Source of the DNA: Thermomicrobiaceae bacterium
GTDB lineage: Bacteria; Chloroflexota; Chloroflexia; Thermomicrobiales; Thermomicrobiaceae
Length of the DNA stretch: 7,205 nt
Assembly: GCA_007124395.1 (NCBI GenBank)
Contig: SLFF01000138.1
Location: 1-7,205, forward strand
Direction of reading: 5' to 3'
Shown here piece after piece: positions 1 to 5,861 of this stretch. Positions within the stretch are counted from its first letter, which is position 1, and each line of letters starts with the position of its first letter. The notes under the pieces were generated by a model, which worked only from the letters and a program-made list of their open reading frames with translations, was not told the origin of the DNA and made no database searches. A program made the translations under genes and the position numbers.

Positions 1-2
1 AG

Positions 3-1250
3 CAGGCGCAGGAATCCGGCTCCCGGGCGCAGGCGCTGGCAGACAGAGTGGCAGGGTGGCTGACCTACGTTGCGCTCGCCGCTGGCTCGATCACACTGGT
101 CGTCTGGTTGTTGACCGATGAGCCGTCCAGCTTCGCGATCGAGCGTATGGTGACCGTCTTCGTCATCGCTTGCCCCCATGCACTCGGTCTGGCGATTCCA
201 CTGGTCACGTCGATCTCGACCACACTCTCGGCACGACAGGGTTTGTTGGTTCGAGACCGTATTGCACTGGAGCAGGCGCGAAAACTTGACACCGTCGTCT
301 TCGACAAGACCGGAACGCTAACCCACGGCGAGATGGGTGTCACCGACACGTCGGTCGCACAGGGAGTTGAGCTGGATGAAGCACTCGGGCTGATCGCCAG
401 CGTCGAGGGCGATTCCGAGCACCCAATTGCTCGGGCCGTTCGATCGCACGCATCCGAGCGCGGCATCGATCTTCCCGCACTGACTGACTTCGAGTCGCTA
501 CCAGGACGTGGCGTTCAGGCGTGGCTTGGCGAGCAGCGAATCGCCGCCGGTGGTCCACGGCTGCTTGAAGCCTTCGGGGTCGAGCCAGATCCATCGATAC
601 AGCGCGACGCTGACAGCTGGGGTGCTGACGGAAAGGCGGCGATCTACCTGGTGGTCGATAGACAGGTTCAGGCAGCGTTTGGCCTGGCCGACGTCATTCG
701 GCAGGAGTCATACGATGCGGTACGCCGGCTGAAGGACCTTGGAGTTCGCTCGGTGATGATTACTGGAGACAGCCAGCAGGTGGCGGATTCAGTTGCCCGG
801 CAACTCGGCATTGACGAGGTATTCGCTCAGGTACTGCCAGAGCACAAGGCAAGCCATGTTCAGGAACTGAGGGATCAGGGAAGAACAGTCGCCATGGTTG
901 GTGACGGAGTCAACGATGCCCCGGCACTGGTCACCGCTGATGTGGGGATCGCTATCGGGGCAGGAACCGATGTGGCGATCGAGAGCGCCGGAATCATCCT
1001 AGTTCGGAACGATCCGAGGGATGTCGTGCGCATTATCGAGCTGAGTCGGGCAAGTTACCGAAAAATGATTCAGAATCTGGTCTGGGCCACTGGATACAAC
1101 GTGATAGCCCTCCCGCTGGCCGCCGGGGTACTGGCACCGATTGGTATTATCCTCGCACCAGCGATCGGGGCGGTTCTGATGTCGCTGAGCACGATCATCG
1201 TGGCTGCCAACGCACAACTGCTGCGTCGCCTCGATCTCAGCGATGTCTGA
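3..1250 (+). CDS. copB: Copper-translocating P1B-type ATPase, CPH (CopB-like) subgroup, 5' truncated by window edge
   Basis: This is an inner-membrane heavy-metal pump that uses ATP hydrolysis to export copper. The frame is open from base 3 with no stop, so the GTG at 48 is internal and the N-terminal metal-binding region and first helices lie outside the window. Counting residues from that GTG, I see a membrane segment at about 6-23 and the metal-site motif CPH at 42-44. The phosphorylation motif DKTGTLT follows (Asp86), then the nucleotide-domain HP pair at 125-126, TGD at 239-241 and the hinge GDGVND at 285-290. Two C-terminal helices carry YN (350-351) and MSLST (378-382). CPH rather than CPC, together with MSxST in the last helix, is typical of P1B-3 (CopB) pumps. 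Specificity for Cu(I), Cu(II) or silver cannot be read from sequence. A hairpin terminator follows 23 bases after the stop, so it is probably the last gene of its transcript. Confidence 0.93.
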   Translation, partial: QAQESGSRAQALADRVAGWLTYVALAAGSITLVVWLLTDEPSSFAIERMVTVFVIACPHALGLAIPLVTSISTTLSARQGLLVRDRIALEQARKLDTVVFDKTGTLTHGEMGVTDTSVAQGVELDEALGLIASVEGDSEHPIARAVRSHASERGIDLPALTDFESLPGRGVQAWLGEQRIAAGGPRLLEAFGVEPDPSIQRDADSWGADGKAAIYLVVDRQVQAAFGLADVIRQESYDAVRRLKDLGVRSVMITGDSQQVADSVARQLGIDEVFAQVLPEHKASHVQELRDQGRTVAMVGDGVNDAPALVTADVGIAIGAGTDVAIESAGIILVRNDPRDVVRIIELSRASYRKMIQNLVWATGYNVIALPLAAGVLAPIGIILAPAIGAVLMSLSTIIVAANAQLLRRLDLSDV

Positions 1251-1273
1251 TCGATAACCCCCTCGATCCTCGA

Positions 1274-1302
1274 CCTGGCATTGGGTTTTTCCCGATGCCA
1301 GG
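1274..1302 (+). terminator. Hairpin terminator after the copper ATPase
   Basis: The arms CCTGGCATTGGG (1274-1285) and CCCGATGCCAGG (1291-1302) form a 12-bp stem with one G-U wobble, closed by a five-T loop. It starts 23 bases after the copB stop codon. The following bases (TTACATATGT) are AT-rich but are not a clean T-run, so termination may be partial and some read-through into the next gene is possible. Confidence 0.65.
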
Positions 1303-1395
1303 TTACATATGTCTGGGTTAGCGTTGCGCCAGAGTACTCCAGTGCGGTGTACTTTGCGGCAGGGCATGTGAAGCGACGGCAACTGGGGTCCAGAA

Positions 1396-1403
1396 AGAGG
1401 AAG
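1396..1403 (+). promoter_or_regulatory. Ribosome binding site of the YtkA-like gene
   Basis: AGAGGAAG lies with its AGGA core six bases before the ATG at 1408. It supports that start over alternatives inside the gene. I see no convincing -35/-10 pair in 1303-1395. Confidence 0.6.
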
Positions 1404-1407
1404 CTCA

Positions 1408-1866
1408 ATGGCGAACAAAATGGGCTCACGCGGCTGGCTCGGGGTGGGGGTCACCGTGTTGGTCCTCGGCGGAGTTACAGCAATCGCGATCTGGCTCAGC
1501 ATAGGTCAATCCACCAACCCGGACTATCAGTCTCGCGGCGATCGCCCGGGAATCGGTGAGTACTTCGTCAACGTCTGGGTAGACCCACAGCCACCGACCA
1601 CCGGCGATGTGGAGATCAGCACCCAGCTCAGCACGATCATCGGCACCCCGATCGAGATGAGCTCACTCGATATCGCACTCCAGCCGCCAGATGATGGAGA
1701 AGTGCGCGATCTCGACGTTCGTCATACCTACGATGGTCCCAGTGGTACCGACCTTTTCGTGGCCGACACGAGTTTCGATCAGACCGGAACCTGGCAGGTG
1801 ATCATCACCTTTAGCTTTGGTGGGCCGGATGTGGTCGATGAATTCACCGTCGAGGTAGCAGACTAG
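1408..1866 (+). CDS. Membrane-anchored YtkA/FixH-like domain protein (hypothetical)
   Basis: The 152-residue product begins with a short charged N-terminus and one hydrophobic helix (about 11-32), then a hydrophilic domain that should lie outside the cytoplasmic membrane. Residues 51-152 have the alternating beta pattern of YtkA-like/FixH-like domains: an opening strand YFVNVWVDPQPP, a middle with EMSSLDIALQPPDDGE, and a closing GTWQVIITFSFGG strand near 127-139. There are no cysteines and few candidate metal ligands (one histidine, His106, and two methionines in the domain), so direct copper binding is not evident. It follows a copper ATPase by 157 bases with a terminator between, so functional linkage is only suggested. 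YtkA-like domains are often found near copper-handling genes, but their role is poorly defined. The family call is by pattern, not by search. Confidence 0.72.
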   Translation: MANKMGSRGWLGVGVTVLVLGGVTAIAIWLSIGQSTNPDYQSRGDRPGIGEYFVNVWVDPQPPTTGDVEISTQLSTIIGTPIEMSSLDIALQPPDDGEVRDLDVRHTYDGPSGTDLFVADTSFDQTGTWQVIITFSFGGPDVVDEFTVEVAD

Positions 1867-1882
1867 CAAGCGAGACGATTCA

Positions 1883-2413
1883 ATGCGCCGAATTGTCGTG
1901 ATCGGAATTCCGGGAGCGGGGAAGTCGACGTTTGCCCGGAAACTGGGAGATCAGCTCGATCTGCCGGTCCATCATCTGGATCGCTACTTCTGGAACCCCG
2001 GATGGAAAGCATCGTCCCGCGAGGTCTTCAATGAGCGCTTGCAGGAGTTGCTGAAGACCGATCACTGGATCCTCGATGGCAACTACCGCCGGACGATCCC
2101 GCTGCGACTCGAATACGCCGATACCGCGGTGTTGCTCGATGTTCCTCGGCGAACTGCCATGAGGCGCGTATTCAAACGAATCGTCACCTATCGCGACGGG
2201 GGCAGGCCCGATATGGCCGAGAATTGCCCGGAACGATGGTTCGACCGCGACTTCATCAGCTACATCTGGCGCTATCATCGGGATGTTCACCCGGAGGTGC
2301 TGGAGTACCTGGCGGAGTTCGAGGCAACCGGAGGATCGGTGGTTCGGTTGAACGGTGATCGAGCCGCCGAACGCTGGATAGCAACACTTTCCGGAAATCG
2401 GATCGCTGGATAG
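1883..2413 (+). CDS. P-loop nucleotide kinase-like protein (FlaR / topology-modulation family)
   Basis: This is a cytosolic 176-residue P-loop NTPase of the adenylate-kinase-like fold. The Walker A motif GIPGAGKST occupies residues 8-16, with Lys14 as the phosphate-binding lysine. HHLDRYFWNPGW (30-41) and LDGNY (64-68) are typical of the group often annotated as 'DNA topology modulation protein FlaR' or 'adenylate kinase-like'. RPDMAENCPERW (108-119) resembles the lid region of these proteins. The real substrate is unknown for most members; small-molecule or nucleotide phosphorylation is the likely chemistry. Length is normal for the family. It starts 16 bases after the YtkA-like gene, so the two are probably co-transcribed. 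The Shine-Dalgarno is weak (GCGAGACG). The C-terminus converges on a minus-strand operon with only nine bases between stop codons. Confidence 0.85.
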   Translation: MRRIVVIGIPGAGKSTFARKLGDQLDLPVHHLDRYFWNPGWKASSREVFNERLQELLKTDHWILDGNYRRTIPLRLEYADTAVLLDVPRRTAMRRVFKRIVTYRDGGRPDMAENCPERWFDRDFISYIWRYHRDVHPEVLEYLAEFEATGGSVVRLNGDRAAERWIATLSGNRIAG

Positions 2414-2422
2414 GTCGCCGGG

Positions 2423-2713
2423 CTACCGCAAGACGTGCAGGATCGTGTAGATTCCCAGAAACCCCATCACCGCGCCGGCAATCGCGCTCGGCCAGCCATG
2501 TTCCCGGGCATCGTTCAGCATTTTGCCGCCATAAATCGTGATTCCGGCCCCAGCGATTGCGGAGAGCGAGATCATCGTCACGCGGCCGGCATCACCCAGA
2601 CCAGCCCGGCGAGTCAGCATCGCGGCCAGAAACAGTACGAAGAGAATGCCGATACTGGCAAGCGGGGGAATCCAGGCCGGACGGCTATCCGCGGGTTTCG
2701 CTCGAAGTCGCAT
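2423..2713 (-). CDS. Small three-helix membrane protein (hypothetical)
   Basis: I do not recognise this 96-residue protein. It has a basic, proline-rich N-terminus and three predicted membrane helices at about 16-33, 45-63 and 75-95, separated by short loops (RRAGLGDAGR; NDAREHGW). The helices are rich in Gly and Ala (AIAGAGITIYGG, AIAGAVMGFLGIY), suggesting close helix packing. It starts 24 bases after the anti-sigma-like gene on the same strand with a good ribosome binding site, so it is the third gene of the sigma-factor operon. A role in the same envelope-stress or signalling module is possible from position only. Confidence 0.7.
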   Translation of the reverse strand: MRLRAKPADSRPAWIPPLASIGILFVLFLAAMLTRRAGLGDAGRVTMISLSAIAGAGITIYGGKMLNDAREHGWPSAIAGAVMGFLGIYTILHVLR

Positions 2714-2722
2714 ACAGGTTAG

Positions 2723-2731
2723 CCCTCTTCC
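2723..2731 (-). promoter_or_regulatory. Ribosome binding site of the small membrane protein
   Basis: On the minus strand GGAAGAGGG precedes the ATG at 2713 by nine bases and lies in the 24-base gap after the upstream stop codon. It supports this start and makes the short gene more credible. Confidence 0.5.
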
Positions 2732-2737
2732 ATTCGA

Positions 2738-4123
2738 TCAATCGCCATTTTCTACCGCAGGAACGAGATATCGCGCCGGGCCAGGGATAGCCGGGGAAAC
2801 ATCGTTCCCGTACTCTCCGACGACTTTCACCGCTGGCTGTAGCACGAAGTTGGAATCTCCAAGCCGGGTGAGCACATGCACGACCTCCATCTCAAATGCC
2901 TCCATGGAGATCTCGCTGACTTCTTCAGATGACGGCGGAGCGTACCCGGCATCATCGAGAATGTCGGCGATGATCGATTCTGAATCACGCAGCGCAACAG
3001 ACTCGATATCCACGAGTGACAGCCAGTAGAGCTGCGCCTCCAGCACCTGGCCGGATCCGCCGACGAACACGCTGCCACCGAGGTTGACATCCAGCGCGGT
3101 CTCCGGGAAATCATCCGGGCGGAACTGGACTTCCGTGCTCGAATCGTTATCGATCGTTACTTCTGAATACTCGATGGTGTAGAGATCGAAACCGATGAGC
3201 TCCAGAAACCGTCGGGCAATCTCGGCGGCCGTCGGCTCGCCATCCAGCAGGTCGTCGACCGGTTCATTCAGCAGGAACCCCTGAAAGTGGAAGAATGCCG
3301 AACTGGGATCCCAGCGAAGAATATCGTCACCAGCTGAGTTCACAATCCGGTACGGCTCACCATCGCCGTTTCCTTCAACGAGTTCTCCCTCAGCACCGAG
3401 CATCGATCCAAGCGTGGTCAGCATCGTTGATCCATCGGGGGGTGCATTCAGATAGTAGACCGATCCATTCCCCGGAAGGCTCATCTGATCCGCCATATCG
3501 GCAGCGCCGTGGAGATTGACCCGTGGGCTATAGCGTTCCGCAAAGGGAAGGAATCCAACGATGAGCGGGGGCAGCACCACATGTTCGACATCGAACGGTG
3601 GGAACGAGGCAGTGAACCACTGCTCACTCGGAGGGGGGTTATCGCCCATGTCGAGGGGAAATTGATCACCGAACAGATCGTCATCCCGGGACACGTCATC
3701 GGCATCGACCGCCTGGAAGGTCGCGCGCTCCTCGCGGTCGTCGCTACCGGTTCCACCAAACGGATTGGCGGCAATCACGAACGCGATCACCACCACCGCC
3801 ATACAGGCAGCCGCGGCCGCACTGAATCGCCACGGTGAGCTGACCAGGCGTCGGTGCCAGCGCTCTTCTTCGAGATTGACTGGTTCGTTCTCAGTGAGTT
3901 CGCCAGATTCCCCCGGCAGGGCCGCGCCACTCAAAAGCTCATGCTTGAGATTGGCCCGGAACGCGGGATCGGGTATTCCCTCAGGAAGCTCATTTTCCAA
4001 CCGTGCGGCCAGTTCCACCAGTTCCCGCAGGTCCTGGTCGTTGACTGGCTCCGTGTCCCCGGCTCGCAGACGCTCTACTGCGTCGTCGAACTCTTCAGCT
4101 CGTGAATCAGGCTCCGGATACAT
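2738..4123 (-). CDS. Putative single-span membrane anti-sigma factor with large extracytoplasmic domain
   Basis: The 461-residue product has an acidic cytoplasmic N-terminus of about 98 residues, one hydrophobic helix (about 99-119, preceded by the basic RWHRRL) and an extracytoplasmic part of about 340 residues. The N-terminus contains helical segments and DPAFRANLKHELL (52-64), a pattern I associate with actinobacterial and Chloroflexi anti-sigma-like proteins next to ECF genes. There is no HxxxCxxC zinc motif; the only cysteine is in the membrane helix (Cys107), so it is not a classical zinc anti-sigma. The outer part has no motif I can name and could be a sensor; it ends in beta-rich repeats such as VVHVLTRLGDSNFVLQPAVKVVGEY. 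Its start codon lies 17 bases inside the 3' end of the sigma gene, implying translational coupling. Upstream AGAGAAG is its ribosome binding site. The anti-sigma role is inferred from context and topology. Confidence 0.72.
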   Translation of the reverse strand: MYPEPDSRAEEFDDAVERLRAGDTEPVNDQDLRELVELAARLENELPEGIPDPAFRANLKHELLSGAALPGESGELTENEPVNLEEERWHRRLVSSPWRFSAAAAACMAVVVIAFVIAANPFGGTGSDDREERATFQAVDADDVSRDDDLFGDQFPLDMGDNPPPSEQWFTASFPPFDVEHVVLPPLIVGFLPFAERYSPRVNLHGAADMADQMSLPGNGSVYYLNAPPDGSTMLTTLGSMLGAEGELVEGNGDGEPYRIVNSAGDDILRWDPSSAFFHFQGFLLNEPVDDLLDGEPTAAEIARRFLELIGFDLYTIEYSEVTIDNDSSTEVQFRPDDFPETALDVNLGGSVFVGGSGQVLEAQLYWLSLVDIESVALRDSESIIADILDDAGYAPPSSEEVSEISMEAFEMEVVHVLTRLGDSNFVLQPAVKVVGEYGNDVSPAIPGPARYLVPAVENGD

Positions 4124-4691
4124 TGCTTCTCTCTAACGTCGCGCGGAGATTGAGCATAGCCCGATGGACAAGTTGCTTTACTGCGCCTTCGCTTCGCCCC
4201 AGCTCTTCGCCGATCTCTCGATTCCGCAATCCGCGTGCGAACTTCAGAATCAATGCCCGCTGCTGATCGGCTGGCAGCAGGCGCATCGCCTCCACCAGCT
4301 GATCTGAGTCGCTCCTGGCATCCAGCAGATCGGCAGGATCGTCGTCGGAATCCTCCGAACGCGCATACACAGCGGCATCCTCGACCGTCACCTCGCGTGA
4401 GCTCGTGCGACCACGGCGATAGATGATGTTGGACGCAATCCGATAGAGCCAGGCTCCAAACGGCAGTCCCCGCCACTCGTAGGACGGAAGCGCCGCGAGC
4501 GCCTGCTGAAACGTCTGCGCCGTGACATCCTCTGCATCGGCATGGTTCCCAGTCCGACGGTAAGAAAACCGATAGATCTGATCGACATATCGCTCATACA
4601 GTGGCCCGAACTCGGCAGGGTCGCGCTTGGCAGCTGCAACGAGCTCGGCTTCTTCGGCAATTTGCTGGTCGTCGGCGTTTTCTTCCTTCAT
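4107..4691 (-). CDS. ECF-family RNA polymerase sigma factor (sigma-70 family)
   Basis: This 194-residue cytoplasmic protein redirects RNA polymerase to a dedicated promoter set. Region 2 spans about 17-93: ELVAAAKRDPAEFGPLYERY, then YRRTGNHADAEDVTAQTF, then FGAWLYRIASNIIYRR, the standard core-binding and -10 recognition helices. Region 4 spans about 130-187 with LPADQQRALILKFARGLRNR and the helix-turn-helix IGEELGRSEGAVKQLVHRAM. There is no extra C-terminal domain. I chose the ATG at 4691 because the product then begins MKEENADDQQ, just ahead of region 2. An in-frame TTG at 4733 and ATG at 4730 would add 13-14 unconserved residues, and neither has a better ribosome site. The gene overlaps the anti-sigma-like gene downstream by 17 bases. 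Such pairs often autoregulate from an ECF promoter upstream, but I could not identify one with confidence in 4692-4829. Confidence 0.93.
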   Translation of the reverse strand: MKEENADDQQIAEEAELVAAAKRDPAEFGPLYERYVDQIYRFSYRRTGNHADAEDVTAQTFQQALAALPSYEWRGLPFGAWLYRIASNIIYRRGRTSSREVTVEDAAVYARSEDSDDDPADLLDARSDSDQLVEAMRLLPADQQRALILKFARGLRNREIGEELGRSEGAVKQLVHRAMLNLRATLERSNVSGA

Positions 4692-4829
4692 GACCCTATT
4701 GTTGCCGTTGCAGCGTGCAAGGGCAAACATCAATCATGAATTCGCCGTCTATGAGATCAATACAGTGAGGACCGGAAGGGTTACTGTGGATCTGGAGAGA
4801 CGGTTCGGCCGACCGCGCATTCACTAGTT

Positions 4830-4932
4830 CGGTAGACCGGGCAGCGGAGCCTGCACTGAGCCTGTCGAACGTGTCTGCCCCAGCCCGGCATGCCAGTTCG
4901 CTAAGCGAGGCGACACGGAGAGCCCCGGCTAC
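4830..4932 (+). repeat. REP/BIME unit A, with expanded loop
   Basis: This 103-bp copy begins CGGTAGACCGGGCAG and ends CCGGCTAC. The first hairpin keeps its GTAG foot (4832-4835) and stem GGGCAG/CTGCCC (4839-4844, 4875-4880). Its loop is 30 nt instead of the 6-nt CTCCGT of the other copies. The inverted hairpin is decayed: GGCGAC (4909-4914) now faces AGCCCC rather than GTCGCC, while the CTAC foot (4929-4932) is kept. A 24-nt linker follows (4933-4956). Confidence 0.85.
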
Positions 4933-4956
4933 CGGTTTTGCGCGCATTTACCCTCT

Positions 4957-5035
4957 CGGTAGACCGGCAGCTCCGTCTGCCCCCAGCTCGGCAGACCGGC
5001 TCGCTGGACGGGGCGACACGGAAGTCGCCGACTAC
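4957..5035 (+). repeat. REP/BIME unit B
   Basis: This is a 79-bp copy. The forward hairpin has GTAG (4959-4962), a five-pair stem GGCAG/CTGCC and loop CTCCGT (4971-4976). The inverted hairpin, read on the minus strand, has GTAG (5035-5032), the stem GGCGAC/GTCGCC and loop TTCCGT. A linker (5036-5059), related to that after unit A, follows. Confidence 0.87.
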
Positions 5036-5059
5036 TGGCTTTGCACGCACTTACCCTTT

Positions 5060-5138
5060 CGGTAGACCGGGCAGCTCCGTCTGCCCCAGCCCGGCACACC
5101 GGTTCGCTGGGCGGGGCGACACGGAGGTCGCCGGCTAC
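5060..5138 (+). repeat. REP/BIME unit C, abutting the transposase stop codon
   Basis: This is the best preserved copy, 79 bp. The forward hairpin is GTAG (5062-5065), stem GGGCAG/CTGCCC (5069-5074, 5081-5086) and loop CTCCGT. The inverted hairpin on the minus strand is GTAG (5138-5135), stem GGCGAC/GTCGCC (5132-5127, 5120-5115) and loop CTCCGT. The two arms of the whole unit also pair imperfectly over their full length around a CCGG-CACA-CCGG centre (about 5092-5103). The last three bases of the inverted GTAG are the stop codon of the RAYT gene. Confidence 0.9.
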
Positions 5139-5632
5139 CAATCAAACTCGGCTAAATCAAACACCAACGAACCGGTGTGCGGATACTCGATCCATGTGCT
5201 TACGATACCCGCGCGCACCGGATTCTCGATGATGTACCGAATGTGTTTCATGGGATCTTCGTGTTCGCGAAGAATATGGTCGTAGAATCTCGGTTGCCAG
5301 ATCTTTCCGTCGAATCCGTGATCCCAGGCGAGTTTCGCGGTGAAGCTCTTGTAACGTTGAACGAAGTCGATGACGTTCACGCCGTCCAGTTGCCGTTGAA
5401 CGAGCAAGTGCAGGTGATCCGGCATGAAACAGAACACGAGAACATCTATGCCAAAGCGAGCCGACGAGAACTCCAGTGAATCACGGCACGAACGAGTGAA
5501 CTCAGAATTCTCGAAACAGTGACGACGGTCACGACAAGTGACCGTTATCGCAACGCATTGCAGTGAGGTCTCGTACAACCGTCGCTCAAGGCGGATTCGT
5601 TTCGGGTAGTGCCGTCCAGAAGCATCACTCAC
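5135..5632 (-). CDS. REP-associated tyrosine transposase (RAYT / TnpA_REP, Y1 HUH family)
   Basis: The 165-residue protein belongs to the IS200-like Y1 transposase fold, in the single-copy RAYT branch thought to nick and mobilise or maintain REP elements as single-stranded DNA. The first core strand is CVAITVTCRDRRHCFEN (26-42). The metal-binding HUH motif appears as PDHLHLLV with His73 and His75. FVQRYKSFTAKLAW (90-103) is the typical helix before the active-site region. Tyr117 in IWQPRFYDHIL is the expected nucleophile, and IRYIIENPVRAGIV (131-144) is the family signature. Length is complete for the family and no key residue is missing, so the gene looks intact. Translation likely starts at GTG 5632, with GGGGA eight bases upstream. 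It lies between units C and D of the repeat array, with its TAG stop inside unit C. Confidence 0.92.
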   Translation of the reverse strand: MSDASGRHYPKRIRLERRLYETSLQCVAITVTCRDRRHCFENSEFTRSCRDSLEFSSARFGIDVLVFCFMPDHLHLLVQRQLDGVNVIDFVQRYKSFTAKLAWDHGFDGKIWQPRFYDHILREHEDPMKHIRYIIENPVRAGIVSTWIEYPHTGSLVFDLAEFDW

Positions 5633-5640
5633 GATGCCAA

Positions 5641-5645
5641 TCCCC
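5641..5645 (-). promoter_or_regulatory. Ribosome binding site of the RAYT gene
   Basis: On the minus strand GGGGA lies eight bases before the GTG at 5632 and supports this non-ATG start. No clear promoter was found in the 85 bp between the gene and unit D. Confidence 0.5.
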
Positions 5646-5717
5646 AGTTCAAACGAGTTGATGAAGTGGTTGCAACATAGGGCAGGAACGGTGATTTGGT
5701 GCCATCCGGGGATTTTT

Positions 5718-5764
5718 CGGCAGACCGGTTTGCGGAACGTGGCGACACGGAGGTCGCCAGCTAC
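5718..5764 (+). repeat. REP/BIME unit D, 3' half only
   Basis: Only the second half of the unit is present, starting CGGCAGACCGG, equivalent to the centre of unit C. The inverted hairpin is intact: GTAG (5764-5761 on the minus strand), stem GGCGAC/GTCGCC and loop CTCCGT. The forward hairpin is missing. It is followed by a 24-nt linker (5765-5788) related to those after units A and B. Confidence 0.83.
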
Positions 5765-5788
5765 CGTCCTTGCCCGTATTGACCTCGT

Positions 5789-5860
5789 CGGTAGACCGGG
5801 CAGCTCCGTCTACCCCAGCCCGGTGGACCAGTTCGCTGGACGGGGCGGCACAGGAGCGGG
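5789..5860 (+). repeat. REP/BIME unit E, degenerate at its 3' end
   Basis: The forward half is close to unit C: GTAG (5791-5794), GGGCAG, CTCCGT, then CTACCC, which breaks one stem pair. The inverted half fades after GGGGCGGCACAGGAG and has lost the CTAC foot, so the right boundary is approximate. It stops just before the terminator of the dihydrolipoyl dehydrogenase gene. Confidence 0.75.
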
Positions 5861-5861
5861 T

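Larger units (their letters stand above)
4830..5860. mobile_element. REP/BIME-like repeat locus with its own RAYT transposase
   Basis: Three tandem repeat units (4830-5138) and one and a half further units (5718-5860), all in the same orientation, flank a single REP-associated HUH transposase gene (5135-5632). The full unit is 79 bp plus a 24-bp linker, giving a 103-bp period. Each unit pairs two inverted hairpins with GTAG feet. This matches the known arrangement in which RAYT genes sit within the REP or BIME elements they recognise. I found no target-site duplication or passenger gene, so it should be read as a resident repeat locus rather than a standard insertion sequence. Confidence 0.75.

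Noticed and set aside
65..1502. Long minus-strand frames opposite the copper ATPase gene.
   Set aside because: They are antisense shadows of a strongly conserved gene with canonical P-type ATPase motifs and have no recognisable domains of their own.
2402..2440. Bidirectional terminator between the convergent kinase and small membrane protein genes.
   Set aside because: Only nine bases separate the stop codons, and I found no stem followed by a T-tract on either strand there.
4801..4815. Imperfect palindrome CGGTTCGGCCGACCG upstream of the sigma gene as a possible operator.
   Set aside because: It is short, has an unpaired base, lies over 100 bp from the start codon and next to the repeat array, and may be a repeat remnant. 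No promoter was recognised around it.
4692..4829. Autoregulatory ECF promoter for the sigma operon.
   Set aside because: Weak AAC-type -35 candidates exist on the minus strand, but none has a convincing -10 at proper spacing, so I do not call one.
4830..5138. CRISPR array, considered because of regular spacing with palindromic units.
   Set aside because: Units are 79 bp with two inverted hairpins, and the spacers are similar to each other rather than unique. There are no cas genes, and the adjacent gene is a RAYT.
4696..5141. Several overlapping open frames on both strands across the repeat units (63-115 codons).
   Set aside because: They share the same translated phrases because they read through repeated units (for example SEL or SEP followed by RAGADGAARSTE). 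The GC-rich repeats lack stops by chance; no ribosome sites or family motifs support them.
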